A program made the translations under genes and the position numbers. Below the pieces are notes generated by a model. It saw nothing but the letters and a program-made list of their open reading frames with translations. It was not told the origin of the DNA and searched no databases. Positions 43,249 through 53,828 of a stretch of 64,000 nt of DNA are shown here, one piece after another (position 1 is the first letter of the stretch; each line of letters begins with the position of its first letter). Source of the DNA: an uncultured Granulosicoccaceae bacterium (GTDB lineage: Bacteria; Pseudomonadota; Gammaproteobacteria; Granulosicoccales; Granulosicoccaceae); the NCBI GenBank assembly GCA_938020525.1, contig CALIHW010000066.1, positions 1-64,000 of the forward strand, read 5' to 3'.

Positions 43249-44603
43249 CGCCTGTAACTCTGTCACAACTTGCTGCTGCTACCGATGGTGTATTGAATGG
43301 CGCTGATTGTTCGATAACGGCTTTTAGCACAGATACCCGGACTGTCGCTTCAGGTGATGTTTACTTTTGCCTGCGTGGTGAAAATTTTGATGGTCATGAG
43401 TTTGTACAGAATGCAATATCCAAAGGTGCGAAGGCTGTTGTCTGTGAAAAAGACTTAGAGGTAGATGTGCCGCAGTTGCTTGTCACTGATACCCGGAGCG
43501 CTTTCGGACGCTTTGCGATGTTGTGGCGACAACAGTTTGCTAAGCCAATTATCGGTGTTACCGGCAGTAACGGCAAAACCACAGTGAAACAGTTGCTTGC
43601 CAGTATTTTTGCACAGGCCGGCAAGGTTCACTGTACACGCGCTAACGATAATAACGAGATTGGTGTGCCACAAACACTTCTTGGCCTGAGTGAACAGCAT
43701 GATTACGCCGTGGTTGAGATGGGTGCCAGTGATAAAGGTGAAATCGAATGGTTGGGCGAGTTAGTGAGGCCGACTGTATCTCTGATCACCAATGCAAGTG
43801 CGGCGCATCTTGAAGGGTTCGGTACCGCACAGTCCGTCGCTGAAGAAAAGGCGTGGATATACAAAAGCCTATCTGCAAACGGAACGGCGATTATCAATGC
43901 GGATGATCAATATGCTGATTACTGGAAGAGCGTTAGTGGAAAGTTGAAAGTTATAACTTTTGGCAAGACTGGTGAGGTGTTTGCTGAGCGAATTACCGAT
44001 GGCTCCATACAGATACACTATGGTGGTGAAACTGTGCAGTGTAGTTATCAGTTGGCCGGTCAGCACAATGTGCAAAATGCGGCAGCAGCTGCTGCCTGTG
44101 CGATCGCCGCTGGTTTGTCACTTGAAGTTATAAAGATTGGCTTGGCATCGGCAGTGCCGGTTGCAGGGCGGTTGAATTTTTTGGATCTGACGAATGGGAT
44201 TACTGCTATTGACGATACCTATAACGCTAATCCGGCATCTACTCGTGCAGCAATAAATGTTCTGGGTGAGTTCAAGGGTGGTCGCTACATAGCGCTTGGG
44301 GATTTGCTGGAGTTGGGTGCTGATGAGGTAATTGAGCACGAACTCATTGGTGAATATGCAAAAGCGAATAATGTTGATCGCGTGTTTGCTTACGGAAATC
44401 TTTCCAGGCATACAGTTGAGAAGTTTGGTGAAGGCGGGCTTTGGTTTCACAGCCAGGAAGATTTGATCGACTCGTTGTTGCGAGAGGTCTGTGATAACTG
44501 TGCTGTGTTGGTCAAAGGTTCACGTTCGATGAAGATGGAGCGTGTTACCTCTGCGCTGAGTGAACACTTTGCGAAATCTCGGTCAGGAGTATGTTGCCAG
44601 TGA
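43245..44603 (+). CDS. murF: UDP-MurNAc-tripeptide-D-alanyl-D-alanine ligase MurF
   Basis: A Mur ligase of 452 residues that attaches D-Ala-D-Ala to complete the pentapeptide. [16 protein letters not shown] is the ATP loop, and [13 protein letters not shown] and [11 protein letters not shown] are typical of MurF. Its TGA shares a base with the mraY start. Confidence 0.96.
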   Translation: MTPVTLSQLAAATDGVLNGADCSITAFSTDTRTVASGDVYFCLRGENFDGHEFVQNAISKGAKAVVCEKDLEVDVPQLLVTDTRSAFGRFAMLWRQQFAKPIIGVTGSNGKTTVKQLLASIFAQAGKVHCTRANDNNEIGVPQTLLGLSEQHDYAVVEMGASDKGEIEWLGELVRPTVSLITNASAAHLEGFGTAQSVAEEKAWIYKSLSANGTAIINADDQYADYWKSVSGKLKVITFGKTGEVFAERITDGSIQIHYGGETVQCSYQLAGQHNVQNAAAAAACAIAAGLSLEVIKIGLASAVPVAGRLNFLDLTNGITAIDDTYNANPASTRAAINVLGEFKGGRYIALGDLLELGADEVIEHELIGEYAKANNVDRVFAYGNLSRHTVEKFGEGGLWFHSQEDLIDSLLREVCDNCAVLVKGSRSMKMERVTSALSEHFAKSRSGVCCQ

Positions 44604-45682
44604 TGCTGCTGCTGTCAGAATGGCTTTCGCAATTCAATGATGGCTTTAATGTCATCCAATATATAACGCTACGCGCTATTTTTGCAGCGCTTACCTCTCT
44701 GGTGGCTTGTCTTGTTTTTGGGCCAACTATGATTCGATGGCTGCAGTCTGCGAGTATTGGTCAGAGTGTTCGGGATGATGGTCCGAGCACACATTTGTCC
44801 AAAGCCGGTACCCCCACAATGGGAGGTGCAATGATTCTTGTCGCTGTGGGAATCAGCGTACTGCTCTGGTCCGATCTGTCGGTGCGTTATGTCTGGGTGG
44901 TGTTGTTTGTTACAACGGCGTTCGGTGCTATAGGCTGGGTTGATGATTATCGAAAAGTGCTACTCAAGAATTCGGATGGATTATCCGCCTCTGCTAAGTT
45001 CTTCTGGCAGTCAGTAGCAGCGTTTGCCGCAGTGATGTTCATCTATATGACTGCTCACAGTACTGCAGAAGTCAGTTTGTTGATCCCTTACGTAAAGGAT
45101 GTAACTGTTTATCTTGGTCTCTTCTTTATACCTTTCGCGTTCTTTGTCATTGTCGGAACCAGTAATGCGGTCAATCTGACCGATGGACTTGACGGGCTTG
45201 CCATCATGCCGTCAGTCATGGTCGCAGCAGCGCTTGGGCTATTCGCCTATGTGACCGGGCATGCGGTGTTTTCAAAGTATCTGGGTATCCCGGGTATTGC
45301 CGGAGTCGGTGAGTTAACAGTCTTTTGTTCAAGTCTTGTAGGTGCTGGCCTTGGGTTTCTATGGTTTAACACTTACCCGGCTCAGGTGTTTATGGGTGAT
45401 GTAGGTGCATTGGCGATTGGTGCAGCGCTCGGGGTGATTGCGGTCCTTGTTCGGCAGGAGCTGGTGTTTTTTATTATGTGCGGGGTGTTTGTGATGGAGA
45501 CAGTCAGTGTCTTCCTGCAGGTCACCTCCTATAAGCTTACTGGTAAACGAATTTTTCGAATGGCGCCGATTCATCATCACTTTGAATTAAAAGGCTGGCC
45601 GGAGCCCCGTGTCATTGTTCGATTCTGGATTATCACTTTCATATTGGTGCTGGTGGGTCTTGCCAGTCTAAAGATTCGTTGA
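44603..45682 (+). CDS. mraY: Phospho-MurNAc-pentapeptide transferase MraY
   Basis: An integral membrane enzyme of 359 residues that makes lipid I from UDP-MurNAc-pentapeptide and undecaprenyl phosphate. It has about ten hydrophobic segments, the DDYRK motif ([11 protein letters not shown]), [11 protein letters not shown] with catalytic aspartates, and [10 protein letters not shown]. The ATG at 44603 matches the usual family N-terminus and length. An ATG at 44591 with GGAG very close upstream is the alternative. Confidence 0.96.
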   Translation: MLLLSEWLSQFNDGFNVIQYITLRAIFAALTSLVACLVFGPTMIRWLQSASIGQSVRDDGPSTHLSKAGTPTMGGAMILVAVGISVLLWSDLSVRYVWVVLFVTTAFGAIGWVDDYRKVLLKNSDGLSASAKFFWQSVAAFAAVMFIYMTAHSTAEVSLLIPYVKDVTVYLGLFFIPFAFFVIVGTSNAVNLTDGLDGLAIMPSVMVAAALGLFAYVTGHAVFSKYLGIPGIAGVGELTVFCSSLVGAGLGFLWFNTYPAQVFMGDVGALAIGAALGVIAVLVRQELVFFIMCGVFVMETVSVFLQVTSYKLTGKRIFRMAPIHHHFELKGWPEPRVIVRFWIITFILVLVGLASLKIR

Positions 45683-45683
45683 T

Positions 45684-47039
45684 ATGACTGACTTGAATAC
45701 TAAATATTTGATAGTGGGGTTAGGTCTCAGCGGACTATCTGTTGTTCGTTACTTGACGCGGATCGGTGCATCATTTGATGTTGCTGAGACTAACGTCGAT
45801 CGATTTCACCAACAGTTAAAGAGTGAACCTGCCTTAGAAGGTGTTTTTCATCACTCAGGAAAGCTCACTACAGAACTCCTGATGGAATACGGTTGTGTTG
45901 TTGTGAGTCCTGGTGTTTCTGTTCGAACAGAGGTTTTCACACTGGCGCGTGACTCGGGTGTAGAGGTAATTGGCGATGTTGAATTGTTTGCGCGTGCTGT
46001 TACCAAGCCAGTGATTGCGGTTACCGGTTCAAACGGTAAGAGCACGGTGGTCAGTATGGCAGGTGAGCTACTAAATGCTGCCAATATCAATGCAACAGTA
46101 GTTGGAAATGTTGGTGTTGCGTGTCTTGATAGCTTGCAGGATGACTCCATTGACGTTTTCGTAATTGAATTGTCCAGTTTTCAGCTGGAGACGACATCAT
46201 CGTTGCAACCAAAAGTCGCCAGTGTATTAAATGTTAGTGCCGATCATCTTGATCGTTATGAAGGACTTGATGATTATGCTGAGGTTAAGCGTAGTATTTA
46301 TCGTAACGCGCAGCATGTTGTTATCAATCTGGATGACATCAAGACAGTCCCTGTTGACCTTGCTTCTTCAGGCAGTGTCGTCAGTTTTAGCGCATCTAGT
46401 AAGGATGCTGACTGGACTATCGTTGGTGAGTCGAGCAATGATTCAGTGTTATCCGGCGGTTCAATAGCTGAGATTGCTGCGAGTGATGTCAAGGCTGCCG
46501 GAATTCATAACAGTATCAATGCGCTGGCAGCAATGGCTCTGGCCTCACTGTTGATTGATGCAGACAAGAAACATATGAGTGCGATTTTTACGCAAGGGTT
46601 TTCAAGGTTTACCGGCTTACCGCACCGAACCAAATTAGTATGTGAGGCGGATAATATTCGTTGGATCAATGATTCAAAGGGCACCAATGTTGGAGCCACA
46701 GTGAGTGCAATAAAAGGTATGGCTGCTCCTGTTGTATTGATAGCGGGCGGTCGAGGTAAGAATGCTGATTACGCACCACTTCGCGATGCAATAGCGGAAT
46801 ACTGTACTGCGGTAATTTTAATCGGTGAAGATGCAGAGACAATCCGCGCAAGCATTGAAGCAATGGTTCCGGTGTATATGGAGAAGTCTATGCAGGATGC
46901 AGTCAGCCGGGCAGCTGAGATTTCCAAGCCAGGAGAATGTGTGTTGTTATCTCCAGCATGCGCAAGCTTTGACATGTTCAAGAATTTTGAAGAACGTGGT
47001 GATGTATTCGAAACCGAGGTGAAAAAACAATGCGCTTAG
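45684..47039 (+). CDS. murD: UDP-MurNAc-L-alanine:D-glutamate ligase MurD
   Basis: A Mur ligase of 451 residues that adds D-glutamate, the second residue of the stem peptide. The N-terminal Rossmann motif is LIVGLGLSGLSVVRYL, the ATP loop VTGSNGKSTVVSM, and the domain 3 motif ACASFDMFKNFEERG. It starts one base after mraY ends and overlaps ftsW by 10 bases. Confidence 0.96.
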   Translation: MTDLNTKYLIVGLGLSGLSVVRYLTRIGASFDVAETNVDRFHQQLKSEPALEGVFHHSGKLTTELLMEYGCVVVSPGVSVRTEVFTLARDSGVEVIGDVELFARAVTKPVIAVTGSNGKSTVVSMAGELLNAANINATVVGNVGVACLDSLQDDSIDVFVIELSSFQLETTSSLQPKVASVLNVSADHLDRYEGLDDYAEVKRSIYRNAQHVVINLDDIKTVPVDLASSGSVVSFSASSKDADWTIVGESSNDSVLSGGSIAEIAASDVKAAGIHNSINALAAMALASLLIDADKKHMSAIFTQGFSRFTGLPHRTKLVCEADNIRWINDSKGTNVGATVSAIKGMAAPVVLIAGGRGKNADYAPLRDAIAEYCTAVILIGEDAETIRASIEAMVPVYMEKSMQDAVSRAAEISKPGECVLLSPACASFDMFKNFEERGDVFETEVKKQCA

Positions 47040-48283
47040 GTTACGAGCAGCATGGAGCCGATGTTGAAGTATTGACGGAACAGCAACGTTTTGACTGGGT
47101 TCTGTTTGGTTTGCTAGGCGTGCTCGCAGCCGTTGGGCTGGTGATGGTTTTTTCTGCGTCGATCGCGCAGGCTGAGCGTGTACTAAATGATGCAACTTAT
47201 TACGGTAGGTTGCAGGGAATATATTTGGCTATCGCTTTTATAGCGGCCTATGCAGCGTGGCGTACACCATTGGATGTACTCGAGGAGTATGGTCCGGTTT
47301 TATTGTGCTTGGGTTTTGTACTGTTGGTTTTGGTCTTACTGCCATTCATTGGTAAGAGTGTTAACGGCAGTCGACGATGGATTAATCTGGGTGTGTCATT
47401 TCAACCTTCCGAGTTCTTCAAGTTAGCCATTATTGTTTATCTTGCCGGTTTCTTCGTGCGTAGAGGCGGGCAGATAAAAACAGACGTATATGTATTTCTC
47501 GCACCACTCGCTATAGCGGCAGTAGCCGCTGGGCTTCTGCTGGCAGAGCCTGATTTTGGGGCAACCGTTGTGGTCGGTGCGACAGTGGTGGCAATGATGT
47601 TTGTAGCAGGTTGCCGATGGCGGCACTTCTTGCTCACGCTGGTGGTTGTGGTGCCACTTGGGATATTAGCAATACTTGTTTCACCATACAGAAAGACACG
47701 CTTATTAAGTTTTGTGAATCCCTGGGATGACCCGTTTGCAACTGACTTTCAGCTAACGCAATCTTTGATCGCAGTGGGGCGGGGTGCATGGGATGGAGTT
47801 GGGCTTGGTAATAGTGTGCAAAAAATGGCATATCTGCCCGAGGCCCATACCGACTTTGTATTTGCAGTCTTTGCAGAGGAATTTGGATTTATCGGTGTAG
47901 CAGCATTGATTGTGCTCTTTTCTCTGATTGTTGCTCGATGTTTCAAGATAGCCCGCGATGCAGATAGAGCAGGCCTGGTATTCGGATCACACATTGCGAC
48001 CGGTGTGGGATTCTGGTTTGGTTTTCAGGCATTCATCAATATTGGTGCAAACATGGGTGTTTTGCCAACTAAGGGCATTACGCTTCCACTCTTTAGTTAT
48101 GGCGGCAGTAGTGTGCTCGCTGTTGGAATCGCATGCGGGTTGGTTATGCGAGTCAACAGAGAAGTTGCAACACAGACTGAAGCTGACTTAGCGCGTGGAG
48201 TTGCGGAACGTGTTGAGAAGTTATCCGGCAAAGCGGGTTCTGTTAGAGCAGGGTCTGGCAAGGCGGTGTTGCAGAATGTCTAA
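47030..48283 (+). CDS. ftsW: Peptidoglycan glycosyltransferase FtsW
   Basis: A SEDS-family membrane protein of 417 residues that polymerises septal glycan strands together with FtsI. It has about ten membrane helices. FVNPWDDPFATDFQL and the conserved PEAHTDFVFAVFAEEFGFIG segment hold the catalytic region. SYGGSS lies near the C-terminus. The polar N-terminal 20 residues and the C-terminal tail are cytosolic. It overlaps murD by 10 bases and murG by 8. Confidence 0.95.
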   Translation: MRLGYEQHGADVEVLTEQQRFDWVLFGLLGVLAAVGLVMVFSASIAQAERVLNDATYYGRLQGIYLAIAFIAAYAAWRTPLDVLEEYGPVLLCLGFVLLVLVLLPFIGKSVNGSRRWINLGVSFQPSEFFKLAIIVYLAGFFVRRGGQIKTDVYVFLAPLAIAAVAAGLLLAEPDFGATVVVGATVVAMMFVAGCRWRHFLLTLVVVVPLGILAILVSPYRKTRLLSFVNPWDDPFATDFQLTQSLIAVGRGAWDGVGLGNSVQKMAYLPEAHTDFVFAVFAEEFGFIGVAALIVLFSLIVARCFKIARDADRAGLVFGSHIATGVGFWFGFQAFINIGANMGVLPTKGITLPLFSYGGSSVLAVGIACGLVMRVNREVATQTEADLARGVAERVEKLSGKAGSVRAGSGKAVLQNV

Positions 48284-49343
48284 CGCCACTGTGGTCATAG
48301 CAGCTGGAGGTACTGGCGGGCACGTGTTTCCAGCACTTGCTGTCGCCAAGGTATTGCGCGAACGCGATATACCTGTTGTTTGGGTTGGCAGTGAAGCCGG
48401 ACTTGAGCATCGGTTGGTACCGGAGCACGGATTCTTGTTAAAGCAGATTAAGGTATCCCCTCTCCGTGGTGGTGGCTGGCTGCGAAAACCAATTGGACTA
48501 TTGAATTTGGTTAAAGCCGTAGTCAGTTCACTGAAAATTGTTCGAGCTGAAAAGGCGAGCACAGTACTTGGTATGGGTGGATATGTTTCTGGTCCTGTAT
48601 GTCTTGCGGCAAAAATGAGTGGCTGCCAAATGGTAGTGCATGAGCAAAATGCCGTGCCGGGATTCACCAACCGCGTGTTGAAATCTTTTGCAAACAAAGT
48701 GCTTGAGGCAATGCCAAACACTTTTATCAATGATAAGAAAGTGATCTGTACTGGTAACCCGATTAGAAAAGAACTTTTAGCTGTCGACGAGCCTCCTGTT
48801 CGATACAGTAACAGAGAGGGCCGATTGCGGATTCTTGTTGTCGGTGGAAGCCAGGGAGCACGAGCATTGAACCAGCAGGTACCAGGCGCATTGGCGTTAG
48901 TTGAAGATGCTATGGATGTTATTCATCAATGTGGTTCATCATGGTACGAAGAAACACAATCCAACTATGGCGATTCAATCCATAAGTGTGATGTAAGAGA
49001 ATTTATAGACGATATGGCGGAAGTTTATAGTTGGGCTGACGTTATCATTTGTCGCTCTGGTGCGATGACAGTAGCAGAGATCGCTGCTGTAGGTCTTGCT
49101 TCAATCCTGGTGCCGTATCCTGCTGCAGTGGACGATCATCAAACAGCTAATGGTGCTTTTCTGGTTAAGGCTGGTGCTGCTGTAATGATTAATGAGAGTG
49201 ATCTGTCGGCAGAATCACTTGCCGCACAACTCCAGAGTTTCGATCGAGAAAAACTAACTTCTATGGCTGTTAATGCAAGAGCAGTTTCCAAACGTGACGC
49301 GACTGATCGTGTCATTGCCGAGCTTGTTGAGGTTGCTGCATGA
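48276..49343 (+). CDS. murG: UDP-GlcNAc:lipid I N-acetylglucosaminyltransferase MurG
   Basis: A GT-B fold enzyme of 355 residues on the inner face of the membrane that makes lipid II. AAGGTGGHVFPALAVAKVL is the N-terminal Gly-rich loop, HEQNAVPG the acceptor-side motif, and GGSQGARALN with CRSGAMTVAEI the donor site. The ATG at 48276 gives the family start. The frame to 48195 lies inside ftsW. It overlaps ftsW by 8 bases and murC by 4. Confidence 0.96.
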   Translation: MSNATVVIAAGGTGGHVFPALAVAKVLRERDIPVVWVGSEAGLEHRLVPEHGFLLKQIKVSPLRGGGWLRKPIGLLNLVKAVVSSLKIVRAEKASTVLGMGGYVSGPVCLAAKMSGCQMVVHEQNAVPGFTNRVLKSFANKVLEAMPNTFINDKKVICTGNPIRKELLAVDEPPVRYSNREGRLRILVVGGSQGARALNQQVPGALALVEDAMDVIHQCGSSWYEETQSNYGDSIHKCDVREFIDDMAEVYSWADVIICRSGAMTVAEIAAVGLASILVPYPAAVDDHQTANGAFLVKAGAAVMINESDLSAESLAAQLQSFDREKLTSMAVNARAVSKRDATDRVIAELVEVAA

Positions 49344-50809
49344 GCGTTGTTGCCAACAGTTCACAGAGCTGGATGCGCCGTATAGACCATGTTCACTTTG
49401 TGGGCATCGGTGGTGTAGGCATGGGTGGTATTGCTGAGGTCATGGTGAACCTTGGCTACAGTGTCAGCGGGTCAGATATGACGCGTAATGCGTTAGTAGA
49501 GCGGCTCGAATCTCTGGGTGCTCGTGTCTTTAAGGGGCATGATGCTGCCAATGTAGAAGGAGTCGATGTGGTCGTTGTTTCATCTGCGATATCTGAAGAT
49601 AACCCGGAAGTAGAGCTTGCAAGAAAGAATCGAATACCGGTTATCAGGCGGGCTGAAATGTTGGGTGAGTTGATGCGATTCAAACAAGGTATAGCAGTAG
49701 CCGGCACGCATGGAAAAACCACCACAACCAGTTTGGTGGCCAGCCTGCTGACCGAAGGTGGAATGGATCCCACTTATGTGATTGGCGGCAAGTTAAATAG
49801 TTCTTCGACCAACGCCTATCTTGGGCAGTCAGAGTGGTTGGTAGCTGAAGCGGATGAGAGTGATGCGTCGTTTCTGTCGTTGCAGCCGGTAATCGCAATC
49901 GTTACCAATATTGATGCGGATCACTTGTCTTCGTACGAGAATGATTTTGACAGACTAAAAAGCGCATTCGTAGAGTTTCTGCAACATCTGCCGTTTTACG
50001 GCCTTGCAGTGATGTGTGTCGATGATGAAGAAGTGCGTGTGCTTGTAGATCGTATTTCCAGACCAGTGATGACCTACGGCTTTAGTGAAGATGCTGATGT
50101 ACGTGGAATGAACTTTCGTCAGGATAAAATGAAATCCTGCTTTGATGTGAAGTTGCCCGATGGCACTGAGATGCGACAGATAACGCTTAACTTGCCAGGT
50201 AAGCACAATGCACAAAATGCGTTAGCTGCCGTGGCTGTAGGTTGGGAGCTTGGGTTGCGAGCGCAGAACATGCGGCGTGCCTTTCAGAATTTTGCAGGCA
50301 TTGGTCGTCGTGCGCAGCCACTCGGTGCGTTGTTACTTGAAGACGGTCAGGCTGAACTGATAGATGATTACGGTCATCACCCGCGTGAAGTAGCGGCAAC
50401 ACTTGAGGCAATCAAGAACGGCCGGCCGAATAACAGACTGGTTGTGGTTTTTCAGCCGCATCGATATACGCGTACACGCGATTTGTTTGATGACTTCATT
50501 GAAGCACTCAGTGACGCCGAAGTATTGGTGCTGTGTGAAGTGTATCCAGCAGGTGAAGCACCTATTGCCGGTGCCGATGGTCGTGCATTGGCGCGTGCAA
50601 TCAGACAACGAGGCGTTATAGATCCGATTTTTGTCTCTGAAATTGAGCAGGTCGCTAAGACACTTGAAGGTGTATTAATTCCGAATGATGTAGTGCTAAC
50701 CCTTGGAGCGGGATCAATAGGAGCTGTGGCTGCCGGATTGCCCGAGCACTTTGCGACGTCGGGCAGAGCGAATGCGGTTCAACCGGAGGTCAATAGTGGA
50801 GGAAGTTGA
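49340..50809 (+). CDS. murC: UDP-N-acetylmuramate-L-alanine ligase MurC
   Basis: A Mur ligase of 489 residues that adds L-alanine to UDP-MurNAc. VHFVGIGGVGMGGIAEVM is the dinucleotide-fold start, AGTHGKTTTTSLVA the ATP loop, and FQPHRYTRTRDL the C-terminal domain motif. The last 14 bases overlap the likely ddl start. Confidence 0.96.
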   Translation: MSVVANSSQSWMRRIDHVHFVGIGGVGMGGIAEVMVNLGYSVSGSDMTRNALVERLESLGARVFKGHDAANVEGVDVVVVSSAISEDNPEVELARKNRIPVIRRAEMLGELMRFKQGIAVAGTHGKTTTTSLVASLLTEGGMDPTYVIGGKLNSSSTNAYLGQSEWLVAEADESDASFLSLQPVIAIVTNIDADHLSSYENDFDRLKSAFVEFLQHLPFYGLAVMCVDDEEVRVLVDRISRPVMTYGFSEDADVRGMNFRQDKMKSCFDVKLPDGTEMRQITLNLPGKHNAQNALAAVAVGWELGLRAQNMRRAFQNFAGIGRRAQPLGALLLEDGQAELIDDYGHHPREVAATLEAIKNGRPNNRLVVVFQPHRYTRTRDLFDDFIEALSDAEVLVLCEVYPAGEAPIAGADGRALARAIRQRGVIDPIFVSEIEQVAKTLEGVLIPNDVVLTLGAGSIGAVAAGLPEHFATSGRANAVQPEVNSGGS

Positions 50810-51722
50810 TTTTGGTCGTGTTGCTGTGCTGATGGGTGGTTGGTCTGCAGAGCGTGAGGTTTCTCTGTCGAGTGGTCGTCAGGTGCTTGATGCTATGCAG
50901 GGGGTGGGTATTGATGCATTTGCGGTTGATGTTGAACGCCATGAGTTAAGTGAAGCGCTAGTTGGAAAATGTGATCGTGTATTTAACATATTGCATGGCA
51001 CCTGGGGTGAAGACGGGCGTATTCAGGGACTGCTGGAAACACTGGATGTTCCTTATACAGGGACTGGCGTTATGGGCAGTGCATTGACTATGGATAAAAA
51101 TCTGACAAAAGCCGTGTGTCTACAACAAGGTATTGCTACACCTGCATGGCGTATAGTCAGGCGTGAATCTGAGTTTGAAACCGCAGCATCCGAGATTGGC
51201 AGTGAATGCGGTTATCCGATTGTGGTTAAGCCTGCCAGTGAAGGCTCCAGTGTCGGTGTATCCATCGCACACGAAAATGAGTTGACTGAGGCTTACAATC
51301 TGGCTGCAAAGTATGGCGATGTAATCGTCGAACAATTTATTGAGGGCAGTGAAATAACTGCTGCAATTTTAAATGGTGCGGCATTGCCGTTGATTAAAAT
51401 ATCAACGCCGCGTGAGTTTTATGATTTTGAAGCGAAGTATCAGGAAGACTCGACTGTCTACGATTGCCCGTGTGGGCTATCGGCAGAAGCTGAGAAAGTA
51501 ATCCAGGACACTGCCCTGAAAGTATTTGAAATCACTGGTTGTGAGGCGTGGGGCAGAGTTGATTTCCTGCTGGATAGCGCCGGCAATCACTATCTTTTAG
51601 AAGTAAATACAGCGCCGGGCATGACGGATCATAGTCTTGTGCCAATGGCAGCTGCCGCTACGGGATTGGATTTTGCCGAACTCGTTATTCAAATTCTGAC
51701 AACCACAGTTGAAACACATTGA
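50796..51722 (+). CDS. ddl: D-alanine-D-alanine ligase
   Basis: An ATP-grasp enzyme of 308 residues that makes D-Ala-D-Ala for MurF. VAVLMGGWSAEREVSLSSG is the N-terminal motif, KPASEGSSVGVSI the ATP-binding loop, and LEVNTAPGMTDHSLVP the catalytic C-terminal segment. GTG at 50796 is chosen because GGAGG (50785-50789) lies 6 bases upstream and the protein then begins close to the conserved motif. Earlier ATG codons (50751, 50772) would extend the overlap with murC. Confidence 0.93.
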   Translation: MEEVDFGRVAVLMGGWSAEREVSLSSGRQVLDAMQGVGIDAFAVDVERHELSEALVGKCDRVFNILHGTWGEDGRIQGLLETLDVPYTGTGVMGSALTMDKNLTKAVCLQQGIATPAWRIVRRESEFETAASEIGSECGYPIVVKPASEGSSVGVSIAHENELTEAYNLAAKYGDVIVEQFIEGSEITAAILNGAALPLIKISTPREFYDFEAKYQEDSTVYDCPCGLSAEAEKVIQDTALKVFEITGCEAWGRVDFLLDSAGNHYLLEVNTAPGMTDHSLVPMAAAATGLDFAELVIQILTTTVETH

Positions 51723-52552
51723 ACAACGTGCAAGTAAGCCAGGCCAATCTAAACCGGCGCAGAGACTATACAACAACGCTGCCTGTTCAGTCAGAACGAG
51801 TATTGCCTTCGTTTGGTCGTGCTCTGGTGGTAGGGGTGTTTGCGTTGATTGCGATTTTTCTAGCGCAACTTGCCATTGATCATTTCAGAAATCCGGGGCG
51901 CTTTCCGATTCGAAGTGTTGTGGTCGAAGGGGTTTACCAGTTCGCTGATAAAGAAGTCATGCGTGATCGAGTGATGACACAAGCTTCTAAGGGATTTTTT
52001 AATCTCGATATTGAAAATATACAGCGCAATGTAGAGCAGTTGCCATGGGTGAAAAACGCCTATGTTCGGCGAGTGTGGCCGGAAAGCATCACGGTACACG
52101 TAGAGGAGCATAAGCCCATTGCAAGATGGGGTGACAGATCTCTGGTAACGGCCGGTTTTAAACTCTTCTCTCCACCTCAGCTGAGTAGTGCTCCTGAACC
52201 TGAACTGCAGGAACTGGTTGATGGTCTGCCGTTGTTGTATTCACCTGAGCGCCGCCATGTTCCATTGTTAAAGTTGCTGAATGAAACCAAATCAATGCTG
52301 GATGCAGTTGATGCGCCACTGGAAGGAATGGTTGAGGATGAGCGTAGATCCATAACGCTGCACCTTAAGAATGATGTGAAAGTTGTTATTGGTCATAGAG
52401 AAGTAAACAAAAGAATAAAAAGGTTTTCGGAGATATTTCGACCATACGTCGCCCCCGTGTATGACGACATTGCGAAGGTTGATATGCGTTACACAAACGG
52501 ATTTTCCATGGCGCGCAAGAGTACCGTTTCTGAAAATTTGAGGGTTCAGTGA
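51719..52552 (+). CDS. ftsQ: Cell division protein FtsQ
   Basis: A bitopic divisome protein of about 277 residues that links early and late division proteins. One membrane helix lies at residues 35-51 (LVVGVFALIAIFLAQLA). The periplasmic POTRA domain starts at FPIRSVVVEGVYQFADKEVM. The start is uncertain. The TTG at 51719 overlaps the ddl stop by 4 bases (TTGA), and the GTG at 51728 is the alternative. Neither has a good Shine-Dalgarno sequence, which suggests translational coupling with ddl. Confidence 0.9.
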   Translation: MNNVQVSQANLNRRRDYTTTLPVQSERVLPSFGRALVVGVFALIAIFLAQLAIDHFRNPGRFPIRSVVVEGVYQFADKEVMRDRVMTQASKGFFNLDIENIQRNVEQLPWVKNAYVRRVWPESITVHVEEHKPIARWGDRSLVTAGFKLFSPPQLSSAPEPELQELVDGLPLLYSPERRHVPLLKLLNETKSMLDAVDAPLEGMVEDERRSITLHLKNDVKVVIGHREVNKRIKRFSEIFRPYVAPVYDDIAKVDMRYTNGFSMARKSTVSENLRVQ

Positions 52553-52553
52553 G

Positions 52554-53792
52554 ATGGCGGGTAATCAGGATCAAAGAATTGTTGTAGGTCTGGATATCGG
52601 GACAACCAAAATTGTTGCTATTGTGGCAAAGGTTGTCGATGACGAACGTATTGAGATTATTGGTCTTGGTCACAGACCATCTCAGGGTCTTAAAAAAGGC
52701 GTCGTTATCAATATTGAATCAACTGTCAGTGCGATTCAGGATGCGGTAAATGAAGCAGAGCTCATGGCTGGAGTTCAGATCGGCTCAGTGTATGCGGGAA
52801 TTGCCGGTAGTCATATAAAGAGTATGAACTCACACGGTATTGTTGCCATTCGTGATGGTGAGGTAACTGCAGGAGACGTTGAGCGTGTTATTGATGCAGC
52901 CAAGGCGGTAGCCATTCCGGCTGATCAGAAGATACTGCACGTGCTGCCCCAGGAATTTATTATCGATAACCAGGAAGGTATTCGAGAACCGATAGGTATG
53001 TCTGGAGTACGACTTGAAGCCAAAGTGCATCTGGTGACAGGCTCGGTCAGTGCCGCGCAGAATATAGCCAAGTGTATTCAGCGTTGTGGACTTGAAGTTG
53101 ATGACATCATCCTGGAACAGCTGGCGTCGTCTTACTCTGTTCTTTCTGAAGATGAGAAAGATCTTGGTGTTTGTCTGGTAGATATTGGTGGAGGTACAAC
53201 CGATATTGCTGTGTTTACCGATGGGGCAATACGACACACAGCTGTCATTCCGATAGCTGGTGATCAGGTGACCAACGATATTGCAGTTGCAGTGCGTACA
53301 CCGACACCCCATGCGGAAGATATAAAAGTTCGCTATGCCTGCGCTTTGCAGCAGCTTGCCTCTCCTAATGACATTATTGAGGTACCAGGTGTTGGGGACC
53401 GCGACCCCAAAGAACTTGAAAGTCAGGTGCTGGCGGAAGTCGTAGAAGCTCGTTATGAAGAGCTGTTAACACTTGTGCAGGAAGAGTTACGTCGTAGTGG
53501 CTATGACGAGTTATGTGCATCCGGAATAGTTTTAACCGGTGGAAGTTCAAAGATTCAGGGAGTGGTTGAATTGGCTGAAGAGGTTTTTCATATGCCAGTC
53601 AGGCTGGGAGAGCCGCAAAATATTTCTGGTTTGGTAGATGTAGTCTGTAACCCCATACACGCGACGGGAGTCGGGCTGCTTATGTATGGACAAAAATCAG
53701 GTGGTTCTAAGCTGGAAAGTAATGCAAGGGGAGGAGTGACAGAGGATGGAGTGTTTGAACGAATGAAGGCATGGTTCAAGAGAAATTTCTAA
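52554..53792 (+). CDS. ftsA: Cell division protein FtsA
   Basis: An actin-like ATPase of 412 residues that anchors FtsZ filaments to the membrane. VVGLDIGTTKIVAIVAK is phosphate loop 1, LVDIGGGTTDIAVF phosphate loop 2, and GIVLTGGSSKIQGVVEL the adenosine motif. The C-terminal amphipathic helix (VFERMKAWFKRNF) is the membrane-targeting sequence. It starts one base after ftsQ. Confidence 0.97.
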   Translation: MAGNQDQRIVVGLDIGTTKIVAIVAKVVDDERIEIIGLGHRPSQGLKKGVVINIESTVSAIQDAVNEAELMAGVQIGSVYAGIAGSHIKSMNSHGIVAIRDGEVTAGDVERVIDAAKAVAIPADQKILHVLPQEFIIDNQEGIREPIGMSGVRLEAKVHLVTGSVSAAQNIAKCIQRCGLEVDDIILEQLASSYSVLSEDEKDLGVCLVDIGGGTTDIAVFTDGAIRHTAVIPIAGDQVTNDIAVAVRTPTPHAEDIKVRYACALQQLASPNDIIEVPGVGDRDPKELESQVLAEVVEARYEELLTLVQEELRRSGYDELCASGIVLTGGSSKIQGVVELAEEVFHMPVRLGEPQNISGLVDVVCNPIHATGVGLLMYGQKSGGSKLESNARGGVTEDGVFERMKAWFKRNF

Positions 53793-53828
53793 AAATTTAA
53801 TTTTATAAAATAACCGAGGGTGAAGAGA

